The notes: a model not told the origin generated them from the sequence alone. Counted from the first letter of the stretch, positions 1-8,632 are shown. The stretch is DNA of 38,913 nucleotides from an uncultured Eubacteriales bacterium (GCA_900320065.1 ONQV01000008.1:1-38913), one strand, 5' to 3'. Translations and numbers: made by a program.

Positions 1-1671
1 ACAATCCGTAAATTTTACCGTTTCCGTCCACGTCGATATTTTCCGCCGCGGGAACTTTCGGTAGCCCCGGCATAGTCATTATATCGCCCGTAAGCGCGAC
101 TATAAACCCTGCGCCCGCGGAAACTTTTAAGTTTTTAACGGTGATTTTAAAGCCTTCGGGCGCGCATATCTTATCCTTATCGTCCGAAAACGAATACTGC
201 GTTTTCGCTATGCAAACGGGCAATTTATCAAGCCCCAACGCGGTTATTTTTTCCATTTGTTTTTTGGCTTCTTCGCTGAAATGAGCGCCTTCACCGCCGT
301 AAACTTTCGTTACGACGTCGATTATCTTCTGTCTTATGGGTTCGTTTACGTCGTAAGAATATTTAAAATCGTTAGGTTCTTCGCACAGCCTTACCACTTC
401 TTCCGCAAGTGCCGTGCCGCCTTTACCGCCCTTTTCCCGAACGTTGGAAACGGCTACGTTTATGCCGCGGCTTTTGCACTCTTTAAATACCGCCTGAACT
501 TCGGCGTCGGTATCCGTCGGAAACCTGTTCACGGCGACTACCGCGGGTATCCCGAATACGTCTTTTATTACGTGGACGTGCCTTAAAAGATTAGGTATGC
601 CGAGCGTTACGGCTTGCACGTTCTCGGTCGAAAGGTCGGACTTTTTTACCCCGCCGTGCATTTTAAGCGCCCGAACCGTGGCTACGACAACCGCACAAGA
701 CGGCTTTAACCCCGAAATTCGGCATTTTATATCCAAAAACTTTTCCGCGCCGAGATCCGAACCGAAACCCGCCTCGGTAATGCAGTAATCGGCAAGTTTT
801 AACGCGGTGCGCGTCGCTATCAAAGAGTTGCAACCGTGCGCGATATTCGCAAAAGGTCCGCCGTGTACTACGGCGGGCGTACCTTCGAGCGTCTGAACAA
901 GATTAGGCTTTATAGCGTCCTTTAAAAGCGCCGCCATTGCGCCTTGCGCCTTTAAATCCCCCGCAGTTACGGGCTGACCTTCGATATTGTAAGCGACTAT
1001 TATTTTAGCAAGCCTTGCCTTTAAATCGTCTATATCGTTCGCAAGACAGAATATCGCCATTATTTCCGAAGCGACGGTTATATCGAAACCGTCTTCACGC
1101 ATAACGCCGTCGGTCCTTTTCCCCATACCGTCCACGATTTTACGGAGTTGGCGGTCGTTCATATCCAGACAACGCCTGAAAGTAATGCTTTTAACGTCTA
1201 TTTTAAGCGCGTTGCCCTGATATATATGATTGTCGAGCATTGCGGCTAACAGATTGTTCGCCGCACCTATCGCGTGGAAATCCCCCGTAAAATGCAGGTT
1301 TATATCTTCCATCGGAATAACCTGCGCGTAGCCGCCGCCCGTTGCGCCGCCTTTCAGACCGAAAACGGGTCCCAAAGAGGGTTCGCGAAGTGCGACGACC
1401 GCTTTTTTGCCTATTTTACCCAGCGCGTCGGCAAGCCCTATCGTAGTAGTGGTTTTGCCTTCGCCCGCCGCCGTCGGCGTTATCGCCGATACGAGAACGA
1501 GTTTACCGTCTTTATTTTTAGTTTCTTTAAGAAAAGAAAGGTCTATTTTGGCTTTATAATTTCCGTATTGCTCGATATATTTTTCAGCTATCCCCGCACT
1601 CTCCGCAATTTCGATAATGCGCTTGGGTATTACGGAATTTGCAATTTCAATATCGCTTTTGTTGCCCATAA
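1..1671 (-). CDS. fhs: Formate-tetrahydrofolate ligase, 3' end cut by window edge
   Basis: Catalyses ATP-dependent formylation of tetrahydrofolate with formate, a cytoplasmic one-carbon and Wood-Ljungdahl step. The frame is open from ATG at 1671 to the left edge: 557 codons without a stop, ending in GKIYGL followed by Cys. Fhs proteins are about 556 residues and usually end in a Gly-Leu-Phe-like tail, so very little is missing. The start begins [12 protein letters not shown] and is followed by a P-loop region with [10 protein letters not shown] around residues 60-70. An AAGGAG ribosome binding site lies about 7 bases upstream of the ATG. It is a conserved housekeeping gene, in the same direction as trkH but with a 60-base gap. 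Family assignment is secure. Confidence 0.95.
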
Positions 1672-1731
1672 GTTGCTCCTTAAAGTCGTCTTAACGTAAA
1701 AACAGCCGCGTCGCCAAAGGACGCTTATCGC

Positions 1732-3183
1732 TTAACCTTTCTTCCACGTCCGCGGGACGAGAAGGATAAGCATAGGGAATATTTCCAGCCTTCCCGCAAG
1801 CATTACGATAGATAACAGTATTTTTGAAACGGACGAATACTGCGAATAAGACGCCATAGGCCCTATCGCTTTCGTTACCCCCGGACCTACGTTGCTTATA
1901 CACGCGAGAGTTGCGGAGAAATTATCGAAAACGCCTGTAAACGCGTTTAACAGCGACAGCAAAAGCGTACACGCGCACGTTATCGCAACGTACAGAATAA
2001 AATAGGTCAGCACGCCGCGTTCGGTTTCGTGCGAAACCGTTTTGCCTTCGAATTTGACGGGAACGACCGCTCTGGGATAACTCATCCTGCGGACGTTCGC
2101 CTGCGCGGAACGCGCTAAAATGCACATTCTCGCGACTTTCATACCGCCGCCCGTAGAACCGCCGCTCGCGCCAACTACCGTCAAAAACAACAGTATTCCT
2201 TTGGACAGCGCCGGCCACTCGGCGAAATCCGCCGTAGAAAATCCCGTCGTCGAACTTACCGTGTTGACCTGGAAAAACGAATATCTTATCGCTTCACCGA
2301 AATTGCCGACCGTATCTAGAATATTTATCGCGATAACGAGTGATGCGGTAACTATCATAACGACGTAAACGATAAGTTCTTCGCTTTTAAGCGCTTTAAG
2401 CACGTTGCCCGTAAGTATAAGATAAAAAATATTAAAGTTTATGCCAAACAGGAACATAAATACCGCGACGACCATTTCGTAATAAACGTTATTATAATAG
2501 GCTATGCTTCCGTCGTGTATTCCGAAGCCGCCCGTGCCGGCTGTCGAAAACGCGGTAAGCACCGAATCGTATAAAGACATACCGCCGATAAGTAACAAAA
2601 TCGCTTCGGCAAAAGTCATAATGACGTATATCCCGTACAATATCTGCGCGGTGTACCGCATCTTACCGACAAGTTTGCCAGAAGACGGTCCCGGAGATTC
2701 GGCGCGGAATACGTACATAAGCCCCGCCCCCGCACTAGGCATAATGGCAAGTATAAACACGAGCACGCCCATACCGCCGAGCCAATGGGTAAGGATACGC
2801 CAAAACATAACCGACTTGGACATACCTTCGACGCTGTCGAGAGTACTCGCACCCGTCGTAGTAAATCCGGACACGGTTTCGAAAAACGCGTCCGCAAACC
2901 CTTTTATTTCGCCGGAAATGATAAACGGCAGACAACCTACCAAAGAAAGAACGACCCAGCAAAGGGCGACTATAACGAAGCCTTCTTTTGCATAGATCGA
3001 CTTGTCGCGCGTTCTTAAAAACGACAACGGCAAACCGACGGCGAACAATCCCGCCATCGGAATAAGAAAACTCAAATAATAATTTTCACCGAAATAAACG
3101 CCGACAAGGAGCGGCACGAGAAGCAAAGTCGCTTCTATAACCATCGCCTTGCCCAAGACGCTTAAAACCATTTTATAGTTCAT
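1732..3183 (-). CDS. trkH: Potassium uptake channel subunit, TrkH/KtrB family
   Basis: Membrane subunit of a Trk/Ktr-type K+ uptake system; 483 residues, hydrophobic throughout with about ten membrane segments. The four pore loops of the family are visible: TTGASTLD near 110, GTGGFGIHDGS near 220, SSTTGFSTAD near 315, and SNVGPG near 435. A Gly-rich loop (GGSTGGGMK) lies near 345. It ends in the basic tail PRTWKKG. It starts 10 bases after the trkA stop with no good ribosome binding site, so translational coupling to trkA is likely. The RCK subunit is the adjacent trkA product, which makes a complete two-gene K+ uptake operon. Confidence 0.93.
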   Translation of the reverse strand: MNYKMVLSVLGKAMVIEATLLLVPLLVGVYFGENYYLSFLIPMAGLFAVGLPLSFLRTRDKSIYAKEGFVIVALCWVVLSLVGCLPFIISGEIKGFADAFFETVSGFTTTGASTLDSVEGMSKSVMFWRILTHWLGGMGVLVFILAIMPSAGAGLMYVFRAESPGPSSGKLVGKMRYTAQILYGIYVIMTFAEAILLLIGGMSLYDSVLTAFSTAGTGGFGIHDGSIAYYNNVYYEMVVAVFMFLFGINFNIFYLILTGNVLKALKSEELIVYVVMIVTASLVIAINILDTVGNFGEAIRYSFFQVNTVSSTTGFSTADFAEWPALSKGILLFLTVVGASGGSTGGGMKVARMCILARSAQANVRRMSYPRAVVPVKFEGKTVSHETERGVLTYFILYVAITCACTLLLSLLNAFTGVFDNFSATLACISNVGPGVTKAIGPMASYSQYSSVSKILLSIVMLAGRLEIFPMLILLVPRTWKKG

Positions 3184-3193
3184 CGTTTACCGT

Positions 3194-4570
3194 TTACTGC
3201 TTGGATTTATACGCTCCCGCTTTGAAAATATCGGACAGCCCGCCGATTCTCTTCAACGTGGTAACGACTATTACTTTATCGCCCTTGTGTATGCAAGCGT
3301 CGCCCGAAGGGAATATATATTCCCCGTCCCTGACGATACCGCCGACAAGCACGTCCTTTTTTATTTTGAGTTTTGAAAGAGGTTCGTTCTGTCTTTCAAA
3401 CTCGTTCCCTACCGTAAATTCCAGCGCTTCCACTTTATCGTTCAGTATATAAAGCGAATCGATTTTTTCCGAAAACTCCGTCTGCGCCGCGCGTATAAAC
3501 ATTATTATCCTGTTCGCTATGACGGTTCGCGGCGAAAGGATGGTGTCGAGCCCGAGTTTTTTCACCATTTCCCCAACGGAAGACCTATCCACTTTTGTTA
3601 CGATCTTATCGACCGACTTCTGCTGAGCGTAAAGGGATATGATAACGTTTTCTTCGTCCATACCGGTAAGAGTTACGCAACCGTCGTTGTTCTTCAACCC
3701 TTCTTCGTCGAGTATCGTTTGATCCGTACCGTCTCCGAACAGCACCGTTGCCCCGGGAAGTTCCTCGGAAAGTTCTTCGCAACGCGCTTTATCCGCTTCC
3801 AAAATCTTGACGGAAACGCCGTCGGACAGCAGTTCTTTGGCAAGATAATAGGCGATTTTGCCGCCGCCTACTATAAATACGGATTTCGCACGCGGTTTGA
3901 ATATTTTAAGTTTTTTACAGAAAGCCGCAAGTTCGCTTTCCGTCGCTATTGTATACACTTCGTCGTTTACTTCGATAGTAAAGTCGCCGCGCGGAATAAT
4001 TACCTTGTCCCCGCGCCTTATCATACAGAAAAGCAGTTTATAACCGTATTCGACGGATATCTGCATAAGGGATTTGCCCACTATCGGATTATTTTCCCCT
4101 ATGCCGAATTCGACCATAAGCGCCGTACCGTCCGCAAAACTGTCCACGCTCTTTGCCGAAGGAAATTTCAAAACCTGCGCAATCTCCCGCGCAGTTTGAA
4201 GTTCGGGGTTAAACGCAAGGTCAAGCCCCAGATATTCGCGCATACTGTCAATTTCCGCAAAAAGTTGCGGGTCGCGAACGCGTGCTATCGTCTTTTTAAC
4301 GCCGAGTTTTTTAGCAAGCACGCAACAAAGTATATTCAATTCGTCGTGCGAAGTACAAGCAATAAGAAAATCGGCGGTTTCCACCCCCGCTTCGTGTAAA
4401 ACGGCTCTTTCCAGTCCGCTGCCGACTATACCGTTGGCGTCGTAATGATTTACAACGAAATCAACCTGCTTTTCTTCGCTGTCCACGACTACGACGTCGT
4501 GCCTTTCTTTAACAAAATTCTCAACAAGCGTTGCGCCGACTTTACCGACGCCGACAACAATTATTTTCAT
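3194..4570 (-). CDS. trkA: Trk potassium uptake regulatory subunit, two RCK domains
   Basis: Cytoplasmic NAD(H)/nucleotide-binding gate of the TrkH channel; 458 residues, the usual length for a two-domain TrkA. The first Rossmann domain begins MKIIVVGVGKVGATL, and a second begins near residue 230 with VFIVGGGKIAYYLA. Each is followed by a TrkA_C-like segment; the final one, near 370-450, contains GDKVIVVTT. It is first in a trkA-trkH operon. A strong promoter lies immediately upstream, and its -10 is so close to the ATG that the transcript should have almost no leader. No Shine-Dalgarno sequence is visible, and the start is fixed by the canonical N-terminus. Confidence 0.93.
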   Translation of the reverse strand: MKIIVVGVGKVGATLVENFVKERHDVVVVDSEEKQVDFVVNHYDANGIVGSGLERAVLHEAGVETADFLIACTSHDELNILCCVLAKKLGVKKTIARVRDPQLFAEIDSMREYLGLDLAFNPELQTAREIAQVLKFPSAKSVDSFADGTALMVEFGIGENNPIVGKSLMQISVEYGYKLLFCMIRRGDKVIIPRGDFTIEVNDEVYTIATESELAAFCKKLKIFKPRAKSVFIVGGGKIAYYLAKELLSDGVSVKILEADKARCEELSEELPGATVLFGDGTDQTILDEEGLKNNDGCVTLTGMDEENVIISLYAQQKSVDKIVTKVDRSSVGEMVKKLGLDTILSPRTVIANRIIMFIRAAQTEFSEKIDSLYILNDKVEALEFTVGNEFERQNEPLSKLKIKKDVLVGGIVRDGEYIFPSGDACIHKGDKVIVVTTLKRIGGLSDIFKAGAYKSKQ

Positions 4571-4579
4571 ACAGTTAAT

Positions 4580-4608
4580 ATAATAAGCGTTTTTTTACGA
4601 ATTGTCAA
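4580..4608 (-). promoter_or_regulatory. SigmaA promoter of trkA (possibly leaderless transcript)
   Basis: On the minus strand, TTGACA (4608-4603), a 17-base spacer and TATTAT (4585-4580) form a near-consensus sigma-A promoter. The -10 ends only 9 bases before the trkA ATG at 4570, so initiation about 7 bases downstream would leave a leader of 0-3 bases. The bases between them (attaactgt) hold no Shine-Dalgarno sequence. Confidence 0.7.
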
Positions 4609-4662
4609 TTCTTTTACCCGCACGCAAAGTTTTTATAACGGAAACAAGATTTTTATTCGGTT

Positions 4663-5505
4663 TTAATAAATAATTTTCCTTTTTATGACCTTTTCCGCAC
4701 CCGCTTCGAGCGACTTTATGCCGTTTTTCGTGCGGAAATCCGTCGAATCGCCTTTCATGTCGGGCAAATTCGACCACGGTTCCATACATATTACCGCCGC
4801 TCCGTCCGGTCGCCAGAATAACAGGTTATCAAAACCCTTAAAACATGTTTCGGCAACCGTTTCTCCTTTGTTGTTTATAAGTTTACACCGGTTCGATTTA
4901 ACGCCTTTGAATATAAGCGTTTCGGAATTATCCACGGGCATATCTTTAAACCGCAAAAACTTGCTCTTCGGATACGCTTTGCTTTCGCCCGTAAGATAGC
5001 CGTTATCGTCATGAAAAAGTCGCAATAAACTCTCTTCCTTTTCAAATTCTATACTGTATTGCGATAGTTTCCCGTCTATATTGAACGATTCGTGCCCGCC
5101 GCAACCGAAATACATAGCGCTGTTTCCCGTATTTTTTACCGCATAATCTATATAAAGTGTGGTTTTACGGACGAAATATCGCACGGAAAAAGAAAAATCG
5201 TAAGGATAAATCTTTTTCGTTTCCGCACTTGATGTAAACGTTAAAACGAGTTCCGTTCCCGTCTGAAAAGTACGGGAAAATTCATGATACTGTACAATAC
5301 CGTGCGCGGGGGCGTTATAATCTTTTCCGCCGATATTCACCGCACAATGCCCGCAAAACGGAAAAAGTACGGGCGCATGCCCGTTCCATGAACCGTCGTA
5401 ATTTTGCCAAAGAAGTTCTTTTCCGTCTTTTTTAACGCTGTTAAGTTCCGCACCTATTGAGTCCACGGCAACGGATAAACGCTTGTTACCGACAATATAT
5501 AGCAT
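4663..5505 (-). CDS. Aldose 1-epimerase family protein (LacX-like)
   Basis: Likely interconverts sugar anomers (galactose mutarotase fold) in the cytoplasm; 280 residues. Family traits: the N-terminal GAELNSVKKDGKELLW, then APVLFPFCG, HGIVQYHEF near residue 70, GCGGHESFNI near 135 and a C-terminal LLFWRPDGAAVICMEPW. The His pair (HGIVQYHEF; GGHESF) corresponds to the catalytic and binding histidines of the GalM superfamily. GGAGAG precedes the ATG. It is transcribed alone toward trkA, and the substrate is unknown. It is the last gene before the tRNA and looks like ordinary chromosome rather than part of the elements. Confidence 0.85.
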   Translation of the reverse strand: MLYIVGNKRLSVAVDSIGAELNSVKKDGKELLWQNYDGSWNGHAPVLFPFCGHCAVNIGGKDYNAPAHGIVQYHEFSRTFQTGTELVLTFTSSAETKKIYPYDFSFSVRYFVRKTTLYIDYAVKNTGNSAMYFGCGGHESFNIDGKLSQYSIEFEKEESLLRLFHDDNGYLTGESKAYPKSKFLRFKDMPVDNSETLIFKGVKSNRCKLINNKGETVAETCFKGFDNLLFWRPDGAAVICMEPWSNLPDMKGDSTDFRTKNGIKSLEAGAEKVIKRKIIY

Positions 5506-5625
5506 TTTTCTCTCCGATAAGTTGTATTTTAGAACATTTTACTATATTTTTACACCTTTTGCAACCTAACGAAACTCCATAAACGAAAGTAAAAATAAAA
5601 ATTTAATAAAAGGTACTAAAAACAG

Positions 5626-5654
5626 TTGAAAAATTTTAATTATTTTGATACAAT
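5626..5654 (+). promoter_or_regulatory. Promoter of the tRNA-Gln gene
   Basis: TTGAAA (5626-5631), a 17-base spacer and TACAAT (5649-5654) form a good sigma-A promoter. The tRNA 5' end lies 20 bases after the -10. The surrounding 5506-5673 is AT-rich and shows nothing else. Confidence 0.7.
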
Positions 5655-5673
5655 ACAATAGCGATTTAGATTT

Positions 5674-5741
5674 AGGGGTATCGCCAAGCGGTAAGGCAAC
5701 GGACTCTGACTCCGTCACTTCGTTGCCAGCTACCCCTGCCA
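5674..5741 (+). tRNA. tRNA-Gln(CUG) with a truncated T-arm; element attachment site
   Basis: Acceptor strands aggggta (5674-5680) and tacccct (5731-5737) pair fully and are followed by G and an encoded CCA. The D-arm is gcc/ggc. The anticodon stem is acgga/tccgt with loop ctctgac, giving anticodon CUG (5706-5708). The gene is only 68 bases: between the anticodon stem and the acceptor there are 15 bases (cacttcgttgccagc), too few for a variable loop plus T-arm. A normal T-arm would read gttgg-ttcgaat-ccagc, so the 8 bases gttcgaat are absent. They occur, with the same tRNA 3' end, at 18217-18240. Unless the assembly is wrong, this copy should not fold into a functional tRNA. A tRNA-Gln(UUG) elsewhere could read CAG. 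Confidence 0.8.
5726..5741 (+). repeat. attL core of element A
   Basis: The 16 bases ccagctacccctgcca form the tRNA 3' end and recur exactly at 18225-18240. Duplication of a tRNA 3' end at both borders of a segment that has an integrase gene just inside one border is the classic footprint of tyrosine-recombinase integration. Confidence 0.75.
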
Positions 5742-5768
5742 TTTTTTGGGCTTTTGCCCACTTTAACG

Positions 5769-5806
5769 GGTAGATTGACTGTATTATCAGTCAATCTACC
5801 TTTTGT
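5769..5806 (+). terminator. Rho-independent terminator after the tRNA / attL
   Basis: A perfect 13-base-pair hairpin (ggtagattgactg, loop tattat, cagtcaatctacc; 5769-5800) is followed by a T-rich run. A shorter hairpin, TGGGC-tttt-GCCCA, lies at 5747-5760. Both lie inside element A, so they replaced the tRNA's original terminator, which probably now sits at 18242. Confidence 0.75.
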
Positions 5807-5862
5807 TTTAGGGGTAGCTTGACCACTTTCGCGGTTAATTTTTTATCCCATTTCAGACTTTG

Positions 5863-5883
5863 TGGGGACTAATTGGGGACTAA
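5863..5883 (+). repeat. Arm-type direct repeats, left end of element A
   Basis: Two exact copies of TGGGGACTAA (5863-5872 and 5874-5883) lie between attL and the integrase remnant. A matching imperfect pair lies just inside the right end at 18146-18166. Short direct repeats flanking the core are where the N-terminal domain of tyrosine integrases such as that of Tn916 binds; that role here is inferred from position. Confidence 0.6.
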
Positions 5884-5898
5884 CCGCATAAATTTTTG

Positions 5899-6762
5899 TT
5901 AGATATATACTAATTTTTTTGCCTGTTCTTGCTGAAACTCTATCGAAAAATGAGTATAAACGCTACTTGTTATGTTTCCGAGCGAGTGTCCTGTCCATAC
6001 TGCAACAAGTTCATTATCTATTCCGCACTCCCTTGCCCTTGTGGTAAATGTATGACGCAAATCTTTTAACTGATGGTTAGGACAATATTCTCTGAACTCG
6101 TACGACAATTTTCTAGGATTGAGTTTTCCGCAATCTTTTTCAGCCACTTGTTTATATAAAGGAAATATCGGTATACCGTGTTCTTTGCAATATGCAATAA
6201 CTTTTTCCGAATTATTCCCAAAATGAACGACATCATCGCTATCTCCCGCAACCAAGAGCATCGGTATCCCTAACCTGAAAAATTCATCTAAATTATATAT
6301 CGGCGTATCCTTAAACGTTTTCAAAGTTTCGACTGTAAGATTATAACTGTCAAGCATTTCGTTATACTCTTTTGGTGCATGGTTCGGATTTGGCCAATCG
6401 GTTAAGTCTAAAACCGGCGCGTCTAAATATATTTTATCAACTGTTTCCGGGTAATATACAGCATAGTTAAACGCGTATAGACCGCCTCTGCTAAAACCAA
6501 ATAATACGCATTTTTTATCAAGATTAAATTTTTCTATAACATGCAAATAAAACGTATGCATAAGACGTATCGACTGATAATTACCGTACATATCGCTTAT
6601 TTGATAATAAACGCGGGTATATCCTTTTTTTACCAACTCGATTTCAGCTTGGTCAAACGCATATAAAAATTCCGTTTTCCATATCCATTTGCCATTAGGC
6701 TGTTCAGGCTGAATTACGGTTGCTTTATAACCGTTAAATTCATACTCATATATATGTTCCAT
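5899..6762 (-). pseudogene. In-frame chimera: truncated alpha/beta hydrolase fused to integrase C-terminus
   Basis: One open frame of 287 residues joins two unrelated proteins. Residues 1 to about 203 are an alpha/beta hydrolase: nucleophile motif GFSRGG (Ser91) and acid loop GDSDD (about 174-177). The segment that would supply the catalytic His is missing. From about residue 205 the sequence becomes the C-terminal part of a tyrosine recombinase, with HQLKDLRHTF (Arg236), WTGHS (His259) and SVYTH (Tyr269). It ends in KKLVYI, like the complete integrase at 18420 (end VNYIL). The integrase first Arg and DNA-binding domains are gone. The start is ATG 6762, because GGAGGTGA lies about 9 bases upstream. 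Neither half should be active alone. A deletion between a former hydrolase gene and int is the simplest origin, and it would leave element A without its own integrase. Confidence 0.85.
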
Positions 6763-6786
6763 TTTACTTATCACCTCCAAAGCAAT

Positions 6787-7079
6787 TTACTTATTATTAT
6801 ATTCAATATAATTTTCAACATCTTCAAGAGTGATTTTCTGTCTTACATCCTTGCAATGTCTTATATAAACACCGTGCCGAAGTTCTACCTAAGATATAAT
6901 ACTCAATCCGTAGACAACTCCCTTACTGTAAAATCGTTATTCTCAGTCGTTATTCCGCCCAGCATATTGAACTCGCAATCGCAGATTTCAATATTTTCAA
7001 CGGCATTATGTGCTCTTTCTTCAATTAAAAACACGCCGCGAATGTTACTAACACATTTCTCAACAGCAAATATAATTTC
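6787..7079 (-). pseudogene. Degraded C-terminal remnant of a beta-helix type protein
   Basis: No intact frame exists, but minus-strand translation gives protein-like pieces: CVSNIRGVFLIEERAHNAVE followed by NIEICDCEFNMLGG, then after stops and a shift YIRHCKDVRQKITLEDVEN, ending at TAA 6787-6789. The repeated short strands (NIEICDCEF, VYIRHCKDV) resemble right-handed parallel beta-helix enzymes such as pectinases; the exact family is uncertain. The remnant ends just before the ribosome binding site of the hydrolase chimera, consistent with a former operon. Confidence 0.5.
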
Positions 7080-7210
7080 CTGTCTTTTTCAATCAATAAT
7101 TCTTCTATGGTGTTTCCTACCCCGCTTAAAAACGGAAAAACTGTGTCTTCAAAAAACTTTTATCAACCGTATAAAAATAATAATCCATCGAACTTTGCGC
7201 CACCCAAATA
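7080..7210 (-). pseudogene. Fragment resembling an (alpha/alpha)6-barrel glycosidase
   Basis: In two minus-strand frames the DNA encodes WVAQSSMDYYFYTVDKSF, then FEDTVFPFLSGVGNTIEELL and IEKD. This is typical of the helical barrel of GH78/GH95-like enzymes (Y-x-Y-T-G-D-K-x-F-x-x-D-T-x-x-P-F-L). It is broken by at least one frameshift and abuts the beta-helix remnant, so at least two carbohydrate-enzyme genes have decayed here. The following 7211-7435 is AT-rich with no gene visible. Confidence 0.45.
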
Positions 7211-7435
7211 GTCAGTCTAGGAGATAATTAAAATACACCAAAGCACCTACAACCCATCCTATTAATATGGATGTACACAGAATTATGTTGCCAGTGTCAA
7301 TTAAAAAAACACAAATATGAATTTAGCCTATGTTTTAAATCTATTTTGTAGGCAATACCATTTATTTCGATTGTTGTTTTTTTGTGCTATTGGTGTATGT
7401 TTTTTATTAAATTTTCAATCTAGAATACACAATAA

Positions 7436-8575
7436 TTATACAATTTCCCCGTTAAATATAACTTTTTCAACATTAAAAAATTGATCTACGATAATAAGAT
7501 TTGATTTATTGTTTTTCGTAATATATCCACATCGTTGAAGTCCTATCGCTTTTGCAGGATTATATGACGCAAACTTAAAGCAATCGCATACAGAACACCC
7601 AGTATGAAACATCATATTTCTGCACGCTATATCAAGCGTAAGTCCCGATCCCGCGATTTCCCCCGACCAGTCGAAATGTATATCGTCGCACTCTTCATAA
7701 CCTTTCGGAATAGGTCCGTCAGAAACAAATTGATCGGAAATAAGTATTATTTTGTTATCGCCTTTTATTTTCCTTACCAGTCGCAACATATACGGATCTA
7801 CGTGCATACCGACTTTATCACAGATAAGTTCCGCGTATATATCGTCGTTGTAATTCACTGCTTCGTCAACGCATACGCCCCTGCATTCCGAATACTTAAC
7901 TATAGTCCCTGTTGCATTTGTGTGGTGCGTACCTATCTTCAATCCTTCAGGTATAAATTTCTCTACTTGTTCTGGAGTAGCTTCGCTGTGCGCAACTGTA
8001 AATGTTATATCAGGTATCGCTTTTTTTACGTCTTTTACAAAACCTTCTATTCCTTCTCTTTCGGGCGAAATACACCATACTTTCACATAGTTTTTGACTT
8101 TTTCTATTATCTCCGTATAATCGGCTTTGTCTATTGCATCTTTCCACGTATTCTTTTCTCGGTCGCATCCGAATTTGGGATTCAAATACGGTCCTTCCAT
8201 ATAAAATCCAACAAAATTGTCAAACATACCCATTTTATAAGCCGATATAATGTCTTCTATGGCTTTTAGGTATTGTGCTTTATTAAGATTATAATAAAGA
8301 GCGGGCAACACGCCGGTTATTCCGTGTTTAAGCATATATTTAGAGGTATATTCGGGCTCTTCAAAAATCCATTTATTATCTGCCGCATGAGTATGTATAT
8401 CTATAAGTCCCGGCCCCACGAATTTGTTTCCCGCGTCAATTATTTCAATACCTGACGGAATAACAACTTCTTTCGCCTTTCCGACTTCAATAATTTTTTC
8501 CGTGTCAAACAAAACCACGCCATTTGGAATAATATAGTCACGCATAACTATATTCGCATTTACTATCGCTTTCAT
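7436..8575 (-). CDS. NagA-like amidohydrolase (N-acetylglucosamine-6-phosphate deacetylase family)
   Basis: Metal-dependent hydrolase of the amidohydrolase superfamily, 379 residues, the usual NagA length. Visible metal and substrate motifs: DIHTHAADNKW near 58-68, YMEGPYLNPKFG near 145, TVAHSEATPEQ near 192, THHTNATG near 215 and ILISDQF near 278. NagA removes acetyl from GlcNAc-6-P in the cytoplasm. No nagB or amino-sugar transporter is nearby, so the real substrate could be another N-acetyl or cyclic amide sugar. AAGGAG precedes the ATG and the gene has its own promoter. It lies downstream of the hexuronate operon, separated by an esterase pseudogene. Confidence 0.8.
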   Translation of the reverse strand: MKAIVNANIVMRDYIIPNGVVLFDTEKIIEVGKAKEVVIPSGIEIIDAGNKFVGPGLIDIHTHAADNKWIFEEPEYTSKYMLKHGITGVLPALYYNLNKAQYLKAIEDIISAYKMGMFDNFVGFYMEGPYLNPKFGCDREKNTWKDAIDKADYTEIIEKVKNYVKVWCISPEREGIEGFVKDVKKAIPDITFTVAHSEATPEQVEKFIPEGLKIGTHHTNATGTIVKYSECRGVCVDEAVNYNDDIYAELICDKVGMHVDPYMLRLVRKIKGDNKIILISDQFVSDGPIPKGYEECDDIHFDWSGEIAGSGLTLDIACRNMMFHTGCSVCDCFKFASYNPAKAIGLQRCGYITKNNKSNLIIVDQFFNVEKVIFNGEIV

Positions 8576-8595
8576 ATGTACTCCTTAAATGTTAT

Positions 8596-8624
8596 ATTAT
8601 AAAATATAACTGTTATTTTTGTAA
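8596..8624 (-). promoter_or_regulatory. SigmaA promoter of the NagA-like gene
   Basis: Minus-strand TTACAA (8624-8619), 17 bases, TATAAT (8601-8596), then AAGGAG and the start codon at 8575. This suggests the gene is transcribed separately from the hexuronate operon. Confidence 0.6.
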
Positions 8625-8632
8625 TACTTTTT

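Noticed and set aside
3719..4399. Long plus-strand open frame opposite trkA (and similar ones opposite TrkH, GH106-like and other genes).
   Set aside because: It lies antisense to a well-conserved gene, its translation is rich in Phe/Arg/Tyr as expected for a reverse-frame shadow, and it has no ribosome binding site.
6762..6780. Upstream TTG start at 6780 for the hydrolase-integrase chimera.
   Set aside because: GGAGGTGA lies between 6780 and the ATG at 6762 with proper spacing, so initiation at 6762 is far more likely.
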